DNA of 64,000 nt from positions 1 to 64,000 of the forward strand of contig CALXDJ010000010.1 in assembly GCA_944387035.1 (NCBI GenBank), read 5' to 3'. The notes under the pieces are model-generated. The model was not told the origin of the DNA, did not search any database, and worked only from the letters and a program-made list of their open reading frames with translations. The translations under genes and the position numbers were made by a program. This document shows positions 43,178 to 50,655 of the stretch, in pieces. This DNA comes from an uncultured Oscillospiraceae bacterium (GTDB taxonomy: Bacteria > Bacillota > Clostridia > Oscillospirales > Oscillospiraceae). Within the stretch, counting starts at the first letter, position 1. Every line of letters starts with the position of its first letter.

Positions 43178-44563
43178 ATGATCTGGAAAGAAAATCGGGA
43201 GAATTCGTACTGTGAGATTACCCCTGCGATCCTGGCGTTGAAGGAGCAGTGGGAAAAGAAGAACTTCATCGACCCACGGCTTTACAAGGAATACAACGTC
43301 AAGCGGGGACTCCGGGACGAGGACGGCCGGGGCGTTCTGACAGGCTTGACCCGCGTGGCGGAGATCCAGTCCTATAACGTGACCGGAGAGAGCAACCACG
43401 AGCATATTACCCCCGCAGAAGGCGTGCTGTACTATCGGGGCATCGATGTGCGGGACATTGTGCGGGGCTCTTCTGCCCGGGGCCGCTTTGCCTTTGAGGA
43501 GGCGGCGTATCTGCTGCTTTTCGGCGAGCTGCCTACGGAGGAGCAGCTTCAGGATTTCTGTGTGCAGCTGGCTTCTTACCGGACGCTGCCCACCAACTTC
43601 TTCCGGGACGTCATTATGAAAAATCCGCCCCGGGATCTGATGAACACCATGCAGCGGGGCATTTTGACGCTGTTTTGCTATGACGACAAGCCCAATGACA
43701 TCGGTCTGGAAAACGTGCTGCGGCAGTGCCTGCAGCTGACCAGCAACATGCCGGTGCTGGCAATCTATGCCTACCAGGCCTGGCGGTACAGCCAGGGGGA
43801 GAGCCTGTTCATCCATGTGCCGCAGCCGGAGCTGTCCACCGCGGAGAACTTCCTGCGGATGCTGCGGGAGGACCGGGGCTATACGAAGCTGGAAGCCCGG
43901 GTGCTGGATGTGGCACTGGTACTCCACGCCGACCACGGCGGCGGCAACAACTCCACCTTCACCAATCATGTGGTGACCTCCTCGGGCACGGATACCTATT
44001 CCGCCATCGCGGCGGCCATGTCTTCGCTGAAGGGCCCCCGGCACGGCGGCGCCAACAGCAAGGTTATGGCCATGATGGATGATATCAAGACCCATGTGAA
44101 AAACTGGGAGGACACCGGTGCGGTGGCCGATTATCTGAAAAAGATGCTCAACAAGGAAGCTTTTGACCGCAGCGGGCTGATTTACGGCCTGGGCCATGCG
44201 GTGTATACCCAGTCCGACCCCCGGTGTGAGGTCTTCCGGGATTACGTGACCCGTCTGGCTACGGAAAAGCACCGGGAAGCGGAACTGGCCTTGTATGCCA
44301 ATGTGGAGCGGGTGGGCAAGGAGCTGCTGATGGAGCGTCGGCATAAGTCCGCCATGTCCACGAACATTGATTTTTACAGCGGCTTCGTCTATGAGATGCT
44401 GGGACTGCCCATGGAGCTCTATACGCCGTTGTTTGCTGTGGCCCGGATTGCTGGTTGGAGTGCCCACCGCATGGAGGAGCTGACCTCCGGCGGCAAACTG
44501 ATCCGGCCCCGGTATGAATGCGTGGAGGAACACCGTTCCTTTGTGCCCATGGAAAACCGCTGA
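43178..44563 (+). CDS. gltA: citrate synthase
   Basis: A 461-residue citrate synthase condensing oxaloacetate and acetyl-CoA. Catalytic histidines lie in H-A-D-H-G-G-G-N-N-S-T near residue 251 and in G-L-G-H-A-V-Y near 342, with the catalytic Asp in the D-F-Y-S-G region near 395. It has the longer N-terminal segment (about 75 residues before the G-I-D-V-R motif) seen in many Clostridia. A 2-methylcitrate role cannot be excluded, but no prp genes are nearby. It supplies 2-oxoglutarate precursor for the nitrogen genes downstream, which is metabolic inference. AAAGGAG precedes the start. Confidence 0.95.
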   Translation: MIWKENRENSYCEITPAILALKEQWEKKNFIDPRLYKEYNVKRGLRDEDGRGVLTGLTRVAEIQSYNVTGESNHEHITPAEGVLYYRGIDVRDIVRGSSARGRFAFEEAAYLLLFGELPTEEQLQDFCVQLASYRTLPTNFFRDVIMKNPPRDLMNTMQRGILTLFCYDDKPNDIGLENVLRQCLQLTSNMPVLAIYAYQAWRYSQGESLFIHVPQPELSTAENFLRMLREDRGYTKLEARVLDVALVLHADHGGGNNSTFTNHVVTSSGTDTYSAIAAAMSSLKGPRHGGANSKVMAMMDDIKTHVKNWEDTGAVADYLKKMLNKEAFDRSGLIYGLGHAVYTQSDPRCEVFRDYVTRLATEKHREAELALYANVERVGKELLMERRHKSAMSTNIDFYSGFVYEMLGLPMELYTPLFAVARIAGWSAHRMEELTSGGKLIRPRYECVEEHRSFVPMENR

Positions 44564-44570
44564 AAGCCTT

Positions 44571-44609
44571 CTTTCCCTCGCCGCAGAGGCGGCGGGGGAA
44601 AGTTTTTTG
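44571..44609 (+). terminator. intrinsic terminator of gltA
   Basis: CTTTCCCTCGCCGC and GCGGCGGGGGAAAG around a short loop, then T6. Confidence 0.85.
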
Positions 44610-44628
44610 AAAAAACCGAAAATTATAG

Positions 44629-44658
44629 TTGACATTTTTCCCCGGTTTGGCTTATAAT
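44629..44658 (+). promoter_or_regulatory. σA promoter of the tRNA-Leu pair
   Basis: TTGACA (44629-44634) and TATAAT (44653-44658), spacing 18, about 34 bases before the first tRNA. Confidence 0.88.
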
Positions 44659-44691
44659 AATCAAGCAGTCTTTTCCGGGGAACATTGATTT

Positions 44692-44778
44692 GCGGCTGTG
44701 CTGGAACTGGTAGACAGGCCAGCTTGAGGTGCTGGTGTCCGAATCGACGTGTGGGTTCAAATCCCGTCAGCCGCACCA
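44692..44778 (+). tRNA. tRNA-Leu (anticodon GAG), CCA encoded
   Basis: The acceptor GCGGCTG pairs with CAGCCGC. The anticodon stem CCAGC/GCTGG holds TTGAGGT, giving anticodon GAG. A class II variable arm, the T-loop GGTTCAAATCC, and CCA are present. Confidence 0.96.
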
Positions 44779-44809
44779 GGTCCGTTCCCGAAAGGGTCGT
44801 CCGCTCTAT

Positions 44810-44897
44810 GCGCGAGTGGTGGAATTGGCAGACTCGCTAGATTCAGGTTCTAGTGTCCATTACGGACGTGCGGGTTCAAGTCCCGCCTCGCGCACCA
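44810..44897 (+). tRNA. tRNA-Leu (anticodon CAG), CCA encoded
   Basis: The acceptor GCGCGAG pairs with CTCGCGC. The anticodon stem CTAGA/TCTAG holds TTCAGGT, giving anticodon CAG. There is a class II variable arm and encoded CCA. It starts 31 bases after the preceding tRNA-Leu and shares its promoter. Confidence 0.96.
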
Positions 44898-44934
44898 AAA
44901 TCGGAGCAAGCATTGCTTGCTTCGATTTTTTTAT
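44898..44934 (+). terminator. terminator of the tRNA-Leu pair
   Basis: AATCGGAGCAAGCA and TGCTTGCTTCGATT form a long stem ending in a T-run (44926-44932). Confidence 0.9.
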
Positions 44935-45024
44935 ATTTACCTCTAATTTTCGTCCTTTCGCAGTGTTTGGAAATGGCGGGCGGAGCCAGATCGGGCTGCA
45001 CAAAACCACAGACAAAAGCAGCGC

Positions 45025-45060
45025 AAAAAGAAGGACATCCAAGAGGATGTCCTTCTTTTT
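45025..45060. terminator. bidirectional intrinsic terminator
   Basis: A perfect 16-bp stem, AAAAAGAAGGACATCC/GGATGTCCTTCTTTTT, with loop AAGA. It probably ends the minus-strand glt-gln-ANTAR operon. A second hairpin without a clear U-run (ATGCCGGAGT/ACTCCGGCAT, 45081-45115) lies closer to the operon end. From 44935 to 45024 nothing is recognised. Confidence 0.9.
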
Positions 45061-45135
45061 ATAGAGTGTGTGTTAAGAGAATGCCGGAGTACGTGGGAAG
45101 ACCGCACTCCGGCATGGAAGGGAAGCATCCCGGCG

Positions 45136-45732
45136 CTAGGTGGAAGTGTGGGAATAGGTGGAGAGAATCCGGCTGGCAACCTCCCGGCGGGTGAGGCGCT
45201 CGTCCATGGCGCGCTTTTCGATGTGACGGTGCGCCTCTTCCTCCGTCATGCCCAGGCACTGGATCAGGGCCCATTTGGCCTTGTTGACCAGGCGGATTTC
45301 CTGAATTTTATCCTCCACCGTGGCCTGCTTGGCCTCCATCCGGCGCATTCGCTCCCGGACGGCGCACAGCACCCGCAGAGATTGGGTAATCATCTGCGTG
45401 GAGGTAGGCTTGGCCAGAGTGAGTACGCCGAATTCCGTGACTTTGGCGTAGATCTCTTCAAAGAGTTCATTTCGGACCAGCAGCAAGGCTCCCGCGTCGG
45501 AGCGGCTGCACACGTCAATGGCCAGCTGCACACCGAAATCGTCCGGCAGGGGGGCATTGATGAGTACCATATCGTATTGGGTGCTCAGTAGGGCCCGGCG
45601 GGCCTCATCGGTGCTCCGTGCGAGATTGACCGGCCAGAAATGGGTGGGAGGCAGCAGCTCGGTCAGCGTTTTGGAAAACTTCTCTCCCGCGGATACCAGC
45701 AGGACGCTGTATGTTCGTTCCTGAAATACCAT
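45136..45732 (-). CDS. ANTAR-domain RNA-binding response regulator
   Basis: A 198-residue protein. The first 120 residues form a receiver-like fold, Y-S-V-L-L-V-S-A-G-E at the start, where the expected phospho-Asp cluster is degenerate. A coiled-coil linker at about 120-140 is followed by the ANTAR domain (V-N-K-A-K-W-A-L-I-Q, then M-T-E-E-E-A-H-R-H-I-E-K-R-A-M-D). ANTAR proteins bind small RNA hairpins and prevent leader termination, as NasT and EutV do. It is last gene of the glutamate synthase/glutamine synthetase operon. The start at 45732 has AAGGAGGG upstream; extension into the glnA region is unlikely. Confidence 0.92.
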   Translation of the reverse strand: MVFQERTYSVLLVSAGEKFSKTLTELLPPTHFWPVNLARSTDEARRALLSTQYDMVLINAPLPDDFGVQLAIDVCSRSDAGALLLVRNELFEEIYAKVTEFGVLTLAKPTSTQMITQSLRVLCAVRERMRRMEAKQATVEDKIQEIRLVNKAKWALIQCLGMTEEEAHRHIEKRAMDERLTRREVASRILSTYSHTST

Positions 45733-45770
45733 GGATTCCCTCCTTCCGTTCCTGAAATCGCAGGCGAAGG

Positions 45771-46982
45771 TCAGGCTTGCGTGTATGCGCTGAGAATGGC
45801 TGCGGGGAGATGGCTGCGGATAAACGGGCTCTTTGCCGCGGCCGACTGTGCCTCCTCCAAAGTGGCGGGCAGGCGGCGGAAGGAAGCGAGCACCTGGGCA
45901 GGGGCCTCGTAGAGATTCAGATCCGCGCTGGGCGGCAGGGGCAGATCCCGGACGATGCCGTCCAGCCCCGCCCAGATCAGCAGGGCGAAGGCGATATAGG
46001 GATTGGCTGTAGGGTCGGGAGAGCGCAGCTCCAGACGGCGGTATTCTCCCTGGGCGGCAGGCAGGCGAATGAGCTGGGAACGGTTCTCCGACGACCAGGT
46101 GATATAGCCCGGGGCTTTGCTGCTGCCCAAACGCCGGTAGGAATCCCGGCAGGGGTTGCAAAATGCCGTCAGATCATAGGCGTGCCGCAAAATTCCCGCC
46201 AGAACCTGGGGCATGGGATCGGAACCGTCGGGGCCGTGGACGGAAAGATTGATGTGCAGACCGCTGCCCGGCTGCCCGCTGAGCGGCTTGGGGGAGAAAT
46301 CGGCCCACAGTCCGCTGCGGGCGGCGATGGTCTGCACCACAGAACGGAAGGTTATGGCGTCGTCCGCGGAGGTGAGGGCGTCGGAGTAGCGGAAGTCGAT
46401 CTCGTTTTGGCCCGGGCCCTCCTCGTGGTGGGAGCTCTCCGGCCGGATGCCCATCTGCTCGAGAGTCAGGCAGATTTCCCGGCGGACATTTTCTCCCTTA
46501 TCCGCCGGTGCAATGTCCATGTATCCGGCGTGATCATAGGGCTCCTGCGTAGGCTCGCCGTTTTCGTCCGTCTTGAACAGATAGAATTCCATCTCCGCGC
46601 CGAAGGAAAACGAATAGCCCAGATTCTGCGCATCTTCTATGGCCTGCTGCAGCAGATGACGGGTATCGCCCTCAAAGACGGAGCCGTCAGGCCGGGTAAT
46701 GCCGCAGAACATCCGCACCACCCGCCCGTTTTCCGGACGCCAGGGAAGACCCGCCAGAGTGGCGGAATCCGGGCGCAGGAAGAGATCGGAGCGCACCGCT
46801 CCGCCGAAACCGGCAATGGCCGAGGCGTCAAAGGCCATGCCCTGGGAGAATGCCCGCCGCAGTTCCCCGGGCATAATGGACAGGTTTTTCTGTTGGCCGT
46901 AGACGTCACAGAAAGCCAAGCGAATGAACTTGACGTTTTCTTCCTCTACGTACTGGATGACTTCTTCCGGTGTACACTTCAT
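45771..46982 (-). CDS. glnA: glutamine synthetase, type I
   Basis: A 403-residue GS-I enzyme making glutamine from glutamate, ammonia and ATP. The metal and substrate motifs are present: G-A-E-M-E-F-Y-L-F, H-H-E-E-G-P-G-Q-N-E-I, G-S-G-L-H-I-N-L-S, N-P-C-R-D-S-Y-R-R-L, R-S-Q-L-I-R-L-P and R-L-E-L-R-S-P-D. It is shorter than the usual 440, and the adenylylation loop of GS-Iβ is absent, so this is a GS-Iα-like short form. The ribosome binding site is weak (GGGGA). It lies 30 bases after the third glutamate synthase gene. Confidence 0.93.
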   Translation of the reverse strand: MKCTPEEVIQYVEEENVKFIRLAFCDVYGQQKNLSIMPGELRRAFSQGMAFDASAIAGFGGAVRSDLFLRPDSATLAGLPWRPENGRVVRMFCGITRPDGSVFEGDTRHLLQQAIEDAQNLGYSFSFGAEMEFYLFKTDENGEPTQEPYDHAGYMDIAPADKGENVRREICLTLEQMGIRPESSHHEEGPGQNEIDFRYSDALTSADDAITFRSVVQTIAARSGLWADFSPKPLSGQPGSGLHINLSVHGPDGSDPMPQVLAGILRHAYDLTAFCNPCRDSYRRLGSSKAPGYITWSSENRSQLIRLPAAQGEYRRLELRSPDPTANPYIAFALLIWAGLDGIVRDLPLPPSADLNLYEAPAQVLASFRRLPATLEEAQSAAAKSPFIRSHLPAAILSAYTQA

Positions 46983-47012
46983 GGCGTTCCCCGCTTTCTT
47001 GAGATCTGATAA

Positions 47013-47771
47013 TCAATTGGCCACATACATCTGCCGGTAGGGATTTTGAGAGTCCGGCGTCACCACGGTGAAGGGTGCGCCCAGAATTTCCTCCGCATCC
47101 TGCCCAAACAGGTGGCAGAAGGTCTCCACACTGGGGCGGATCTGCGCCAGGTCCTCCGGTCCGGCGGGCCGGGCTGTCACCTGTCCGGGAAACAGAATGT
47201 CCCGGCAGTCCGAGCGCAGGTATACCGCACCGCCGTGCATGCCGGTACAGGGGAAGTTGCCCACGATGGGGCGCTCCTGTCCGGTCAGGCCCAGCACCAC
47301 GATTCGGCCGCCGGCCTGGTATTCCCCCAGGAAGCTGCCGGCCCGGCCGCCGATGACCATGACCGGTACCCGGTCTCCATAGGCTTTCATGTGGACACCG
47401 GCCCGGTAGCCGGCATCCCCCTGGATGTAGATGGCCCCGCCCCGCATGGCATAGCCGGCCGCGTCCCCCACGCTGCCGTGGATAACGATGGACCCGGCGT
47501 TCATGGTGTCGCCCACCGCGTCCTGGGCATTGCCCTCCACCTGGATGGCGGCGCCGTTGAGATAGGCACCCAGGGCATTGCCGGGAATCCCGCTGATGGA
47601 AATGCTGCCGCGCTCCAGACCCGCGCCGATGAACCGCTGCCCCAGGCAGCCGATAATGCGGCATTGTCCGCCGCAGCCCCGCACCTCCTCATTCAGGGCG
47701 GAATAGGGCAGAGAGGATGCATCAATGATCATAGTATCATACCTCCGCATTTTTTCAACCGGTTCATTCAC
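47013..47771 (-). CDS. glutamate synthase, GXGXG-domain subunit
   Basis: A 252-residue protein equal to the C-terminal right-handed β-helix domain of the large glutamate synthase subunit. The repeats show G-x-x-x-G-x-x-M/L patterns such as G-Y-A-M-R-G-G-A-I-Y-I and N-G-A-A-I-Q-V-E-G. This domain carries no chemistry itself; it holds the ammonia-channel and FMN domains in place. It starts eight bases inside the end of the upstream gene. The three-gene split form of GltB is known from archaea and some anaerobic bacteria. Confidence 0.93.
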   Translation of the reverse strand: MNEPVEKMRRYDTMIIDASSLPYSALNEEVRGCGGQCRIIGCLGQRFIGAGLERGSISISGIPGNALGAYLNGAAIQVEGNAQDAVGDTMNAGSIVIHGSVGDAAGYAMRGGAIYIQGDAGYRAGVHMKAYGDRVPVMVIGGRAGSFLGEYQAGGRIVVLGLTGQERPIVGNFPCTGMHGGAVYLRSDCRDILFPGQVTARPAGPEDLAQIRPSVETFCHLFGQDAEEILGAPFTVVTPDSQNPYRQMYVAN

Positions 47772-49269
47772 CGGCGTGGGCCACGCCCAGCACCTTGAGC
47801 TCCCGGTCCGTCAGGCCGATGCCCCGCAGCATCAGCCGGTTGCCCCGCAGCGCCTCAATGGAGTTGATGCCCATGCTGCCCATAAACTCCTTGATTTCGT
47901 GGTTCCAGGCAGTCATGAGGTTGACCAGGCGGGTTTTGCCCTCCTCCGGGTCCAGGCGGGCCACCAGCTCGGGTCTCTGGGTGGCGATGCCCCAGTTGCA
48001 CTTGCCGCTCTGGCAGGTGCGGCACAGGTGGCATCCCAAGGCCAGCAGGGCGGCGGTGGCCACATAGCAGGCGTCCGCGCCCAGGGCCACGGCCTTGATG
48101 ACGTCGGCGGAGCTGCGGATGCTGCCTCCGGCAATGAGGGAGACCTGTCCCCGGATGCCCTCATCCCGCAGCCGCTGGTCTACCGCGGCCAGGGCCAGTT
48201 CAATGGGAATGCCCACGTTGTCCCGGATTCGGGTGGGGGCGGCACCGGTGCCGCCGCGGAAGCCGTCGATGGCGATGATATCGGCGCCGCTGCGGGCAAT
48301 GCCGCTGGCGATGGCGGCAATGTTATGAACGGCTGCTACCTTGACAATGACGGGCTTGCGGTAACCGGTGGCCTCCTTAATGGAGTAGACCAGCTGGCGC
48401 AGGTCCTCAATGGAGTAAATATCGTGATGGGGAGCGGGAGAGATGGCATCGGAGCCCTCCGGCACCATCCGGGTGCGGGAGACGTCTCCCACAATCTTGG
48501 TGCCGGGCAGGTGTCCGCCGATGCCGGGCTTGGCGCCCTGGCCCATTTTGATCTCGATGGCAGCACCGGCGTTGAGGTAGTCCTTGTGGACGCCGAAGCG
48601 GCCGGAGGCCACCTGCACCACCGTATTGGCACTGTACCGGTAGAAGTCCTCATGCAGGCCGCCTTCCCCGCAGTTGTAGCAGATTCCCAGTTCCTCGGCG
48701 GCCTGGGCCAGGGCGGAGTGGGCATTGTAGCTGATGGAACCGTAGCTCATGGCGGAGAACAAAACCGGCATGCGCAGCTCCAGCTGAGGCGGCAGGCGGC
48801 AGTCCAGATGGCCCTGGGCATCCCGCCGGACCTGACCGGGCTTCTTGCCCAGAAAGACCCGGGTCTCCATGGGTTCCCGGAGTGGGTCGATGGAGGGGTT
48901 GGTAACCTGTGAGGCATTGAGCAGCAGACGGTCCCAGTAGATGGGCAGCGGCTTGGGGTTGCCCATGGAAGAGAGCAGTACGCCGCCGGAGGCGGCCTGC
49001 TTATAGACCTCCCGGACGGTGTCGGCATCCCAGTTGGCATTTTGGCGCAGATGGCAGTCGCTTTTGACAATCTTCAGCGCCCGGGTAGGACACACCGCCA
49101 CGCACCGCTGGCAGTTGACGCACTTGCTCTCGTCGGCCAGCATGATCTTGTGCGCTTCGTCGTAGCGGTGGACGCCGTTGGCACATTGCTGCTCACAGAT
49201 CCGGCAGCGGGTACAGCGGCTGTCGGAGCGAATGACTTCATATTCAGGATAAACATCACGGACCGTCAT
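47764..49269 (-). CDS. gltB: glutamate synthase, FMN-domain subunit with ferredoxin module
   Basis: A 501-residue protein. The N-terminal 65 residues carry two [4Fe-4S] motifs, C-T-R-C-R-I-C-E-Q-Q-C and C-V-N-C-Q-R-C-V-A-V-C-P. The remainder is the (β/α)8 FMN domain of glutamate synthase, with S-A-M-S-Y-G-S-I-S, K-M-G-Q-G-A-K-P-G and D-G-F-R-G-G-T-G-A-A-P. A further cysteine cluster, C-H-L-C-R-T-C, probably binds a 3Fe-4S cluster. No GltD flavoprotein is encoded here, so electrons may come from ferredoxin or an unlinked partner. It overlaps the amidotransferase gene by one base and the GXGXG gene by eight. Confidence 0.95.
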   Translation of the reverse strand: MTVRDVYPEYEVIRSDSRCTRCRICEQQCANGVHRYDEAHKIMLADESKCVNCQRCVAVCPTRALKIVKSDCHLRQNANWDADTVREVYKQAASGGVLLSSMGNPKPLPIYWDRLLLNASQVTNPSIDPLREPMETRVFLGKKPGQVRRDAQGHLDCRLPPQLELRMPVLFSAMSYGSISYNAHSALAQAAEELGICYNCGEGGLHEDFYRYSANTVVQVASGRFGVHKDYLNAGAAIEIKMGQGAKPGIGGHLPGTKIVGDVSRTRMVPEGSDAISPAPHHDIYSIEDLRQLVYSIKEATGYRKPVIVKVAAVHNIAAIASGIARSGADIIAIDGFRGGTGAAPTRIRDNVGIPIELALAAVDQRLRDEGIRGQVSLIAGGSIRSSADVIKAVALGADACYVATAALLALGCHLCRTCQSGKCNWGIATQRPELVARLDPEEGKTRLVNLMTAWNHEIKEFMGSMGINSIEALRGNRLMLRGIGLTDRELKVLGVAHAGE

Positions 49270-50363
49270 CAGTAGGTACCCTCCTTTACCCGCACGATCA
49301 CCGGCTCGCCGCCGGTGGGGGCGTAGATGTGTTCGGCGTTGGGCTCCATGGCCCGAATGGCGGCTTCCTCGCTGGCGATATAGACCCGGTCCTCCTTCTC
49401 GCCGACCACCATGCTGCGCAGCTTGAGCCGGTCATTGAGGGCCATCAGTCCGCCTTCAAAGCCCAGGATGATGGAAAATGGTCCGGTGACCAGCAGGCTG
49501 GAAAACACCGTGCGCAGATAGGTCAGCACTTCCTGCTCCTGGGGAGAGCGGCGGGCAATGGTGCTCCAGAAAGGCGCGGCGACCACCGCGGCAGCCTCGG
49601 TGAGATGCAGTTTCTGACGCCGGAGCAGGAAGTCCATGATGTAGGCAATGACCTCCGTGTCCGTCTGCAGCGTGCACTGATAGCCGAACATCTCAATGAA
49701 GCGGCGGTTGGCGTCGTAGGAGGAGATTTCGCCGTTGTGCACCACAGAGTAGTCCAGCAAGGCAAAGGGATGTGCACCGCCCCACCAGCCGGGCGTGTTG
49801 GTGGGATAGCGGCCATGGGCGGTCCAGCAATAGCCCCGGTATTCCTCCAGCCGGTAAAACCGGCCGATGTCCTCGGGGTACCCCACGCCCTTGAACACGC
49901 CCATGTTCTTCCCGCAGGAAAAGACATACGTACCGGGGAATTGGGCGTTCAGGCGCATGACGGTGCGGACCACAAACTCCTTTTCGTCCACCTGCATGGT
50001 GCGCAGGGCCGAACGCAGGGGTGCGGCAAAGTAGCGCCAGATCAGGGGTTCATCGGTAATTTCGGGCAGTTTGCGCACCGGAATCTCTTCTGCCAGCACG
50101 ATATCGAAGCGTTCTTTCAAAAAGGCTTCGCATTCCTTGCGGCAGGCGTGATCCCGGAAAAAAAGATGCAGGGCGAAGTAATCCCGCAGCTCGGGGTAGA
50201 TGCCGTAGCCGGCAAAGCCTCCGCCCAGACCGTTGGAACGGTCGTGCATGGGCTTCATGCTCTCGATGACGGCCTGACCGTCCATCCGCTTGCCTTCCCG
50301 GGAGATCACGGCGGAGACGGCGCAGCCGGAGGGAATCCGGACTTGTCCTTCCAGTTGTTTCAT
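49269..50363 (-). CDS. glutamate synthase, class II glutamine amidotransferase subunit
   Basis: A 364-residue Ntn-type amidotransferase that releases ammonia from glutamine for the FMN subunit. The likely nucleophile is Cys14 in S-G-C-A-V-S-A-V, so a short 13-residue leader would be removed. Glutamine-site motifs include H-G-R-Y-P-T-N-T-P and N-G-E-I-S-S-Y near residue 210. It is first gene of the glt-gln-ANTAR operon, preceded by a leader terminator, and its stop overlaps the next start (TGATG). A PurF-like enzyme is excluded by the missing PRPP domain and by the context. Confidence 0.92.
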   Translation of the reverse strand: MKQLEGQVRIPSGCAVSAVISREGKRMDGQAVIESMKPMHDRSNGLGGGFAGYGIYPELRDYFALHLFFRDHACRKECEAFLKERFDIVLAEEIPVRKLPEITDEPLIWRYFAAPLRSALRTMQVDEKEFVVRTVMRLNAQFPGTYVFSCGKNMGVFKGVGYPEDIGRFYRLEEYRGYCWTAHGRYPTNTPGWWGGAHPFALLDYSVVHNGEISSYDANRRFIEMFGYQCTLQTDTEVIAYIMDFLLRRQKLHLTEAAAVVAAPFWSTIARRSPQEQEVLTYLRTVFSSLLVTGPFSIILGFEGGLMALNDRLKLRSMVVGEKEDRVYIASEEAAIRAMEPNAEHIYAPTGGEPVIVRVKEGTY

Positions 50364-50387
50364 GTGCGCTCATCCTTTCGGGGAATG

Positions 50388-50445
50388 AAAAAAGATGCCC
50401 AGCCGCAGAAGGACAGACTCCTTCCACGGCTGAACATCTTTGTTC
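50388..50445 (-). promoter_or_regulatory. leader terminator with competing hairpin, glt operon
   Basis: Directly after the predicted start site on the minus strand an interrupted 17-bp stem forms. AGATG, CAGCCG and GAAGGA pair with TCCTTC, CGGCTG and CATCT, followed by U6, ending 25 bases before the coding start. A small hairpin GAAC-AAAGAT-GTTC (50432-50445) shares its 3' half with the terminator base, so the two exclude each other. Its six-base loop has A at position 1 and G at position 4, as in ANTAR-bound hairpins. An ANTAR protein is encoded in the same operon. A second ANTAR hairpin is not evident. Confidence 0.7.
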
Positions 50446-50454
50446 TTGGGAATT

Positions 50455-50483
50455 AAAATACCGCCAAATGCCGCGCTTGTCAA
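50455..50483 (-). promoter_or_regulatory. σA promoter of the glt-gln-ANTAR operon
   Basis: Minus-strand TTGACA (50478-50483) and TATTTT (50455-50460), spacing 17. Confidence 0.82.
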
Positions 50484-50539
50484 CGAACGTTTTTACTAAA
50501 AACGCAGGGTATGACTTCATTTTTTTGGAAATTGTGCCA

Positions 50540-50569
50540 TTGACAGGCCGGCACCCGACGGCGTATCAT
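50540..50569 (+). promoter_or_regulatory. σA promoter of the glnN-amt operon
   Basis: TTGACA (50540-50545) and TATCAT (50564-50569), spacing 18. The two nitrogen promoters are divergent, with 56 bases between their -35 boxes. Confidence 0.78.
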
Positions 50570-50579
50570 AAGCGCATCC

Positions 50580-50635
50580 AACGACGATGACGTCGCAGAA
50601 GGGTCCTTCTGCCGGCACATCGTCGTTTTTTTATT
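50580..50635 (+). promoter_or_regulatory. leader terminator with competing hairpin, glnN-amt operon
   Basis: AACGACGATG (50580-50589) pairs with CATCGTCGTT (50618-50627), with an inner stem GCAGAAG/CTTCTGC (50595-50612). A T-rich run follows (50626-50638). It begins within a few bases of the predicted start site. A smaller hairpin CGACG-ATGA-CGTCG (50582-50595) uses the 5' arm and so competes with the terminator. The layout matches the divergent glt leader, though this loop is a tetraloop and does not by itself match the ANTAR rule. Confidence 0.7.
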
Positions 50636-50655
50636 TTTCTTGTGAGGTGACCGTT

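Noticed and set aside
45136..46161. A longer N-terminus for the ANTAR regulator, reaching into glnA.
   Set aside because: The extra residues are Arg/Pro-rich, antilogous to glnA coding in another frame, and the ribosome binding site lies at the 45732 start.
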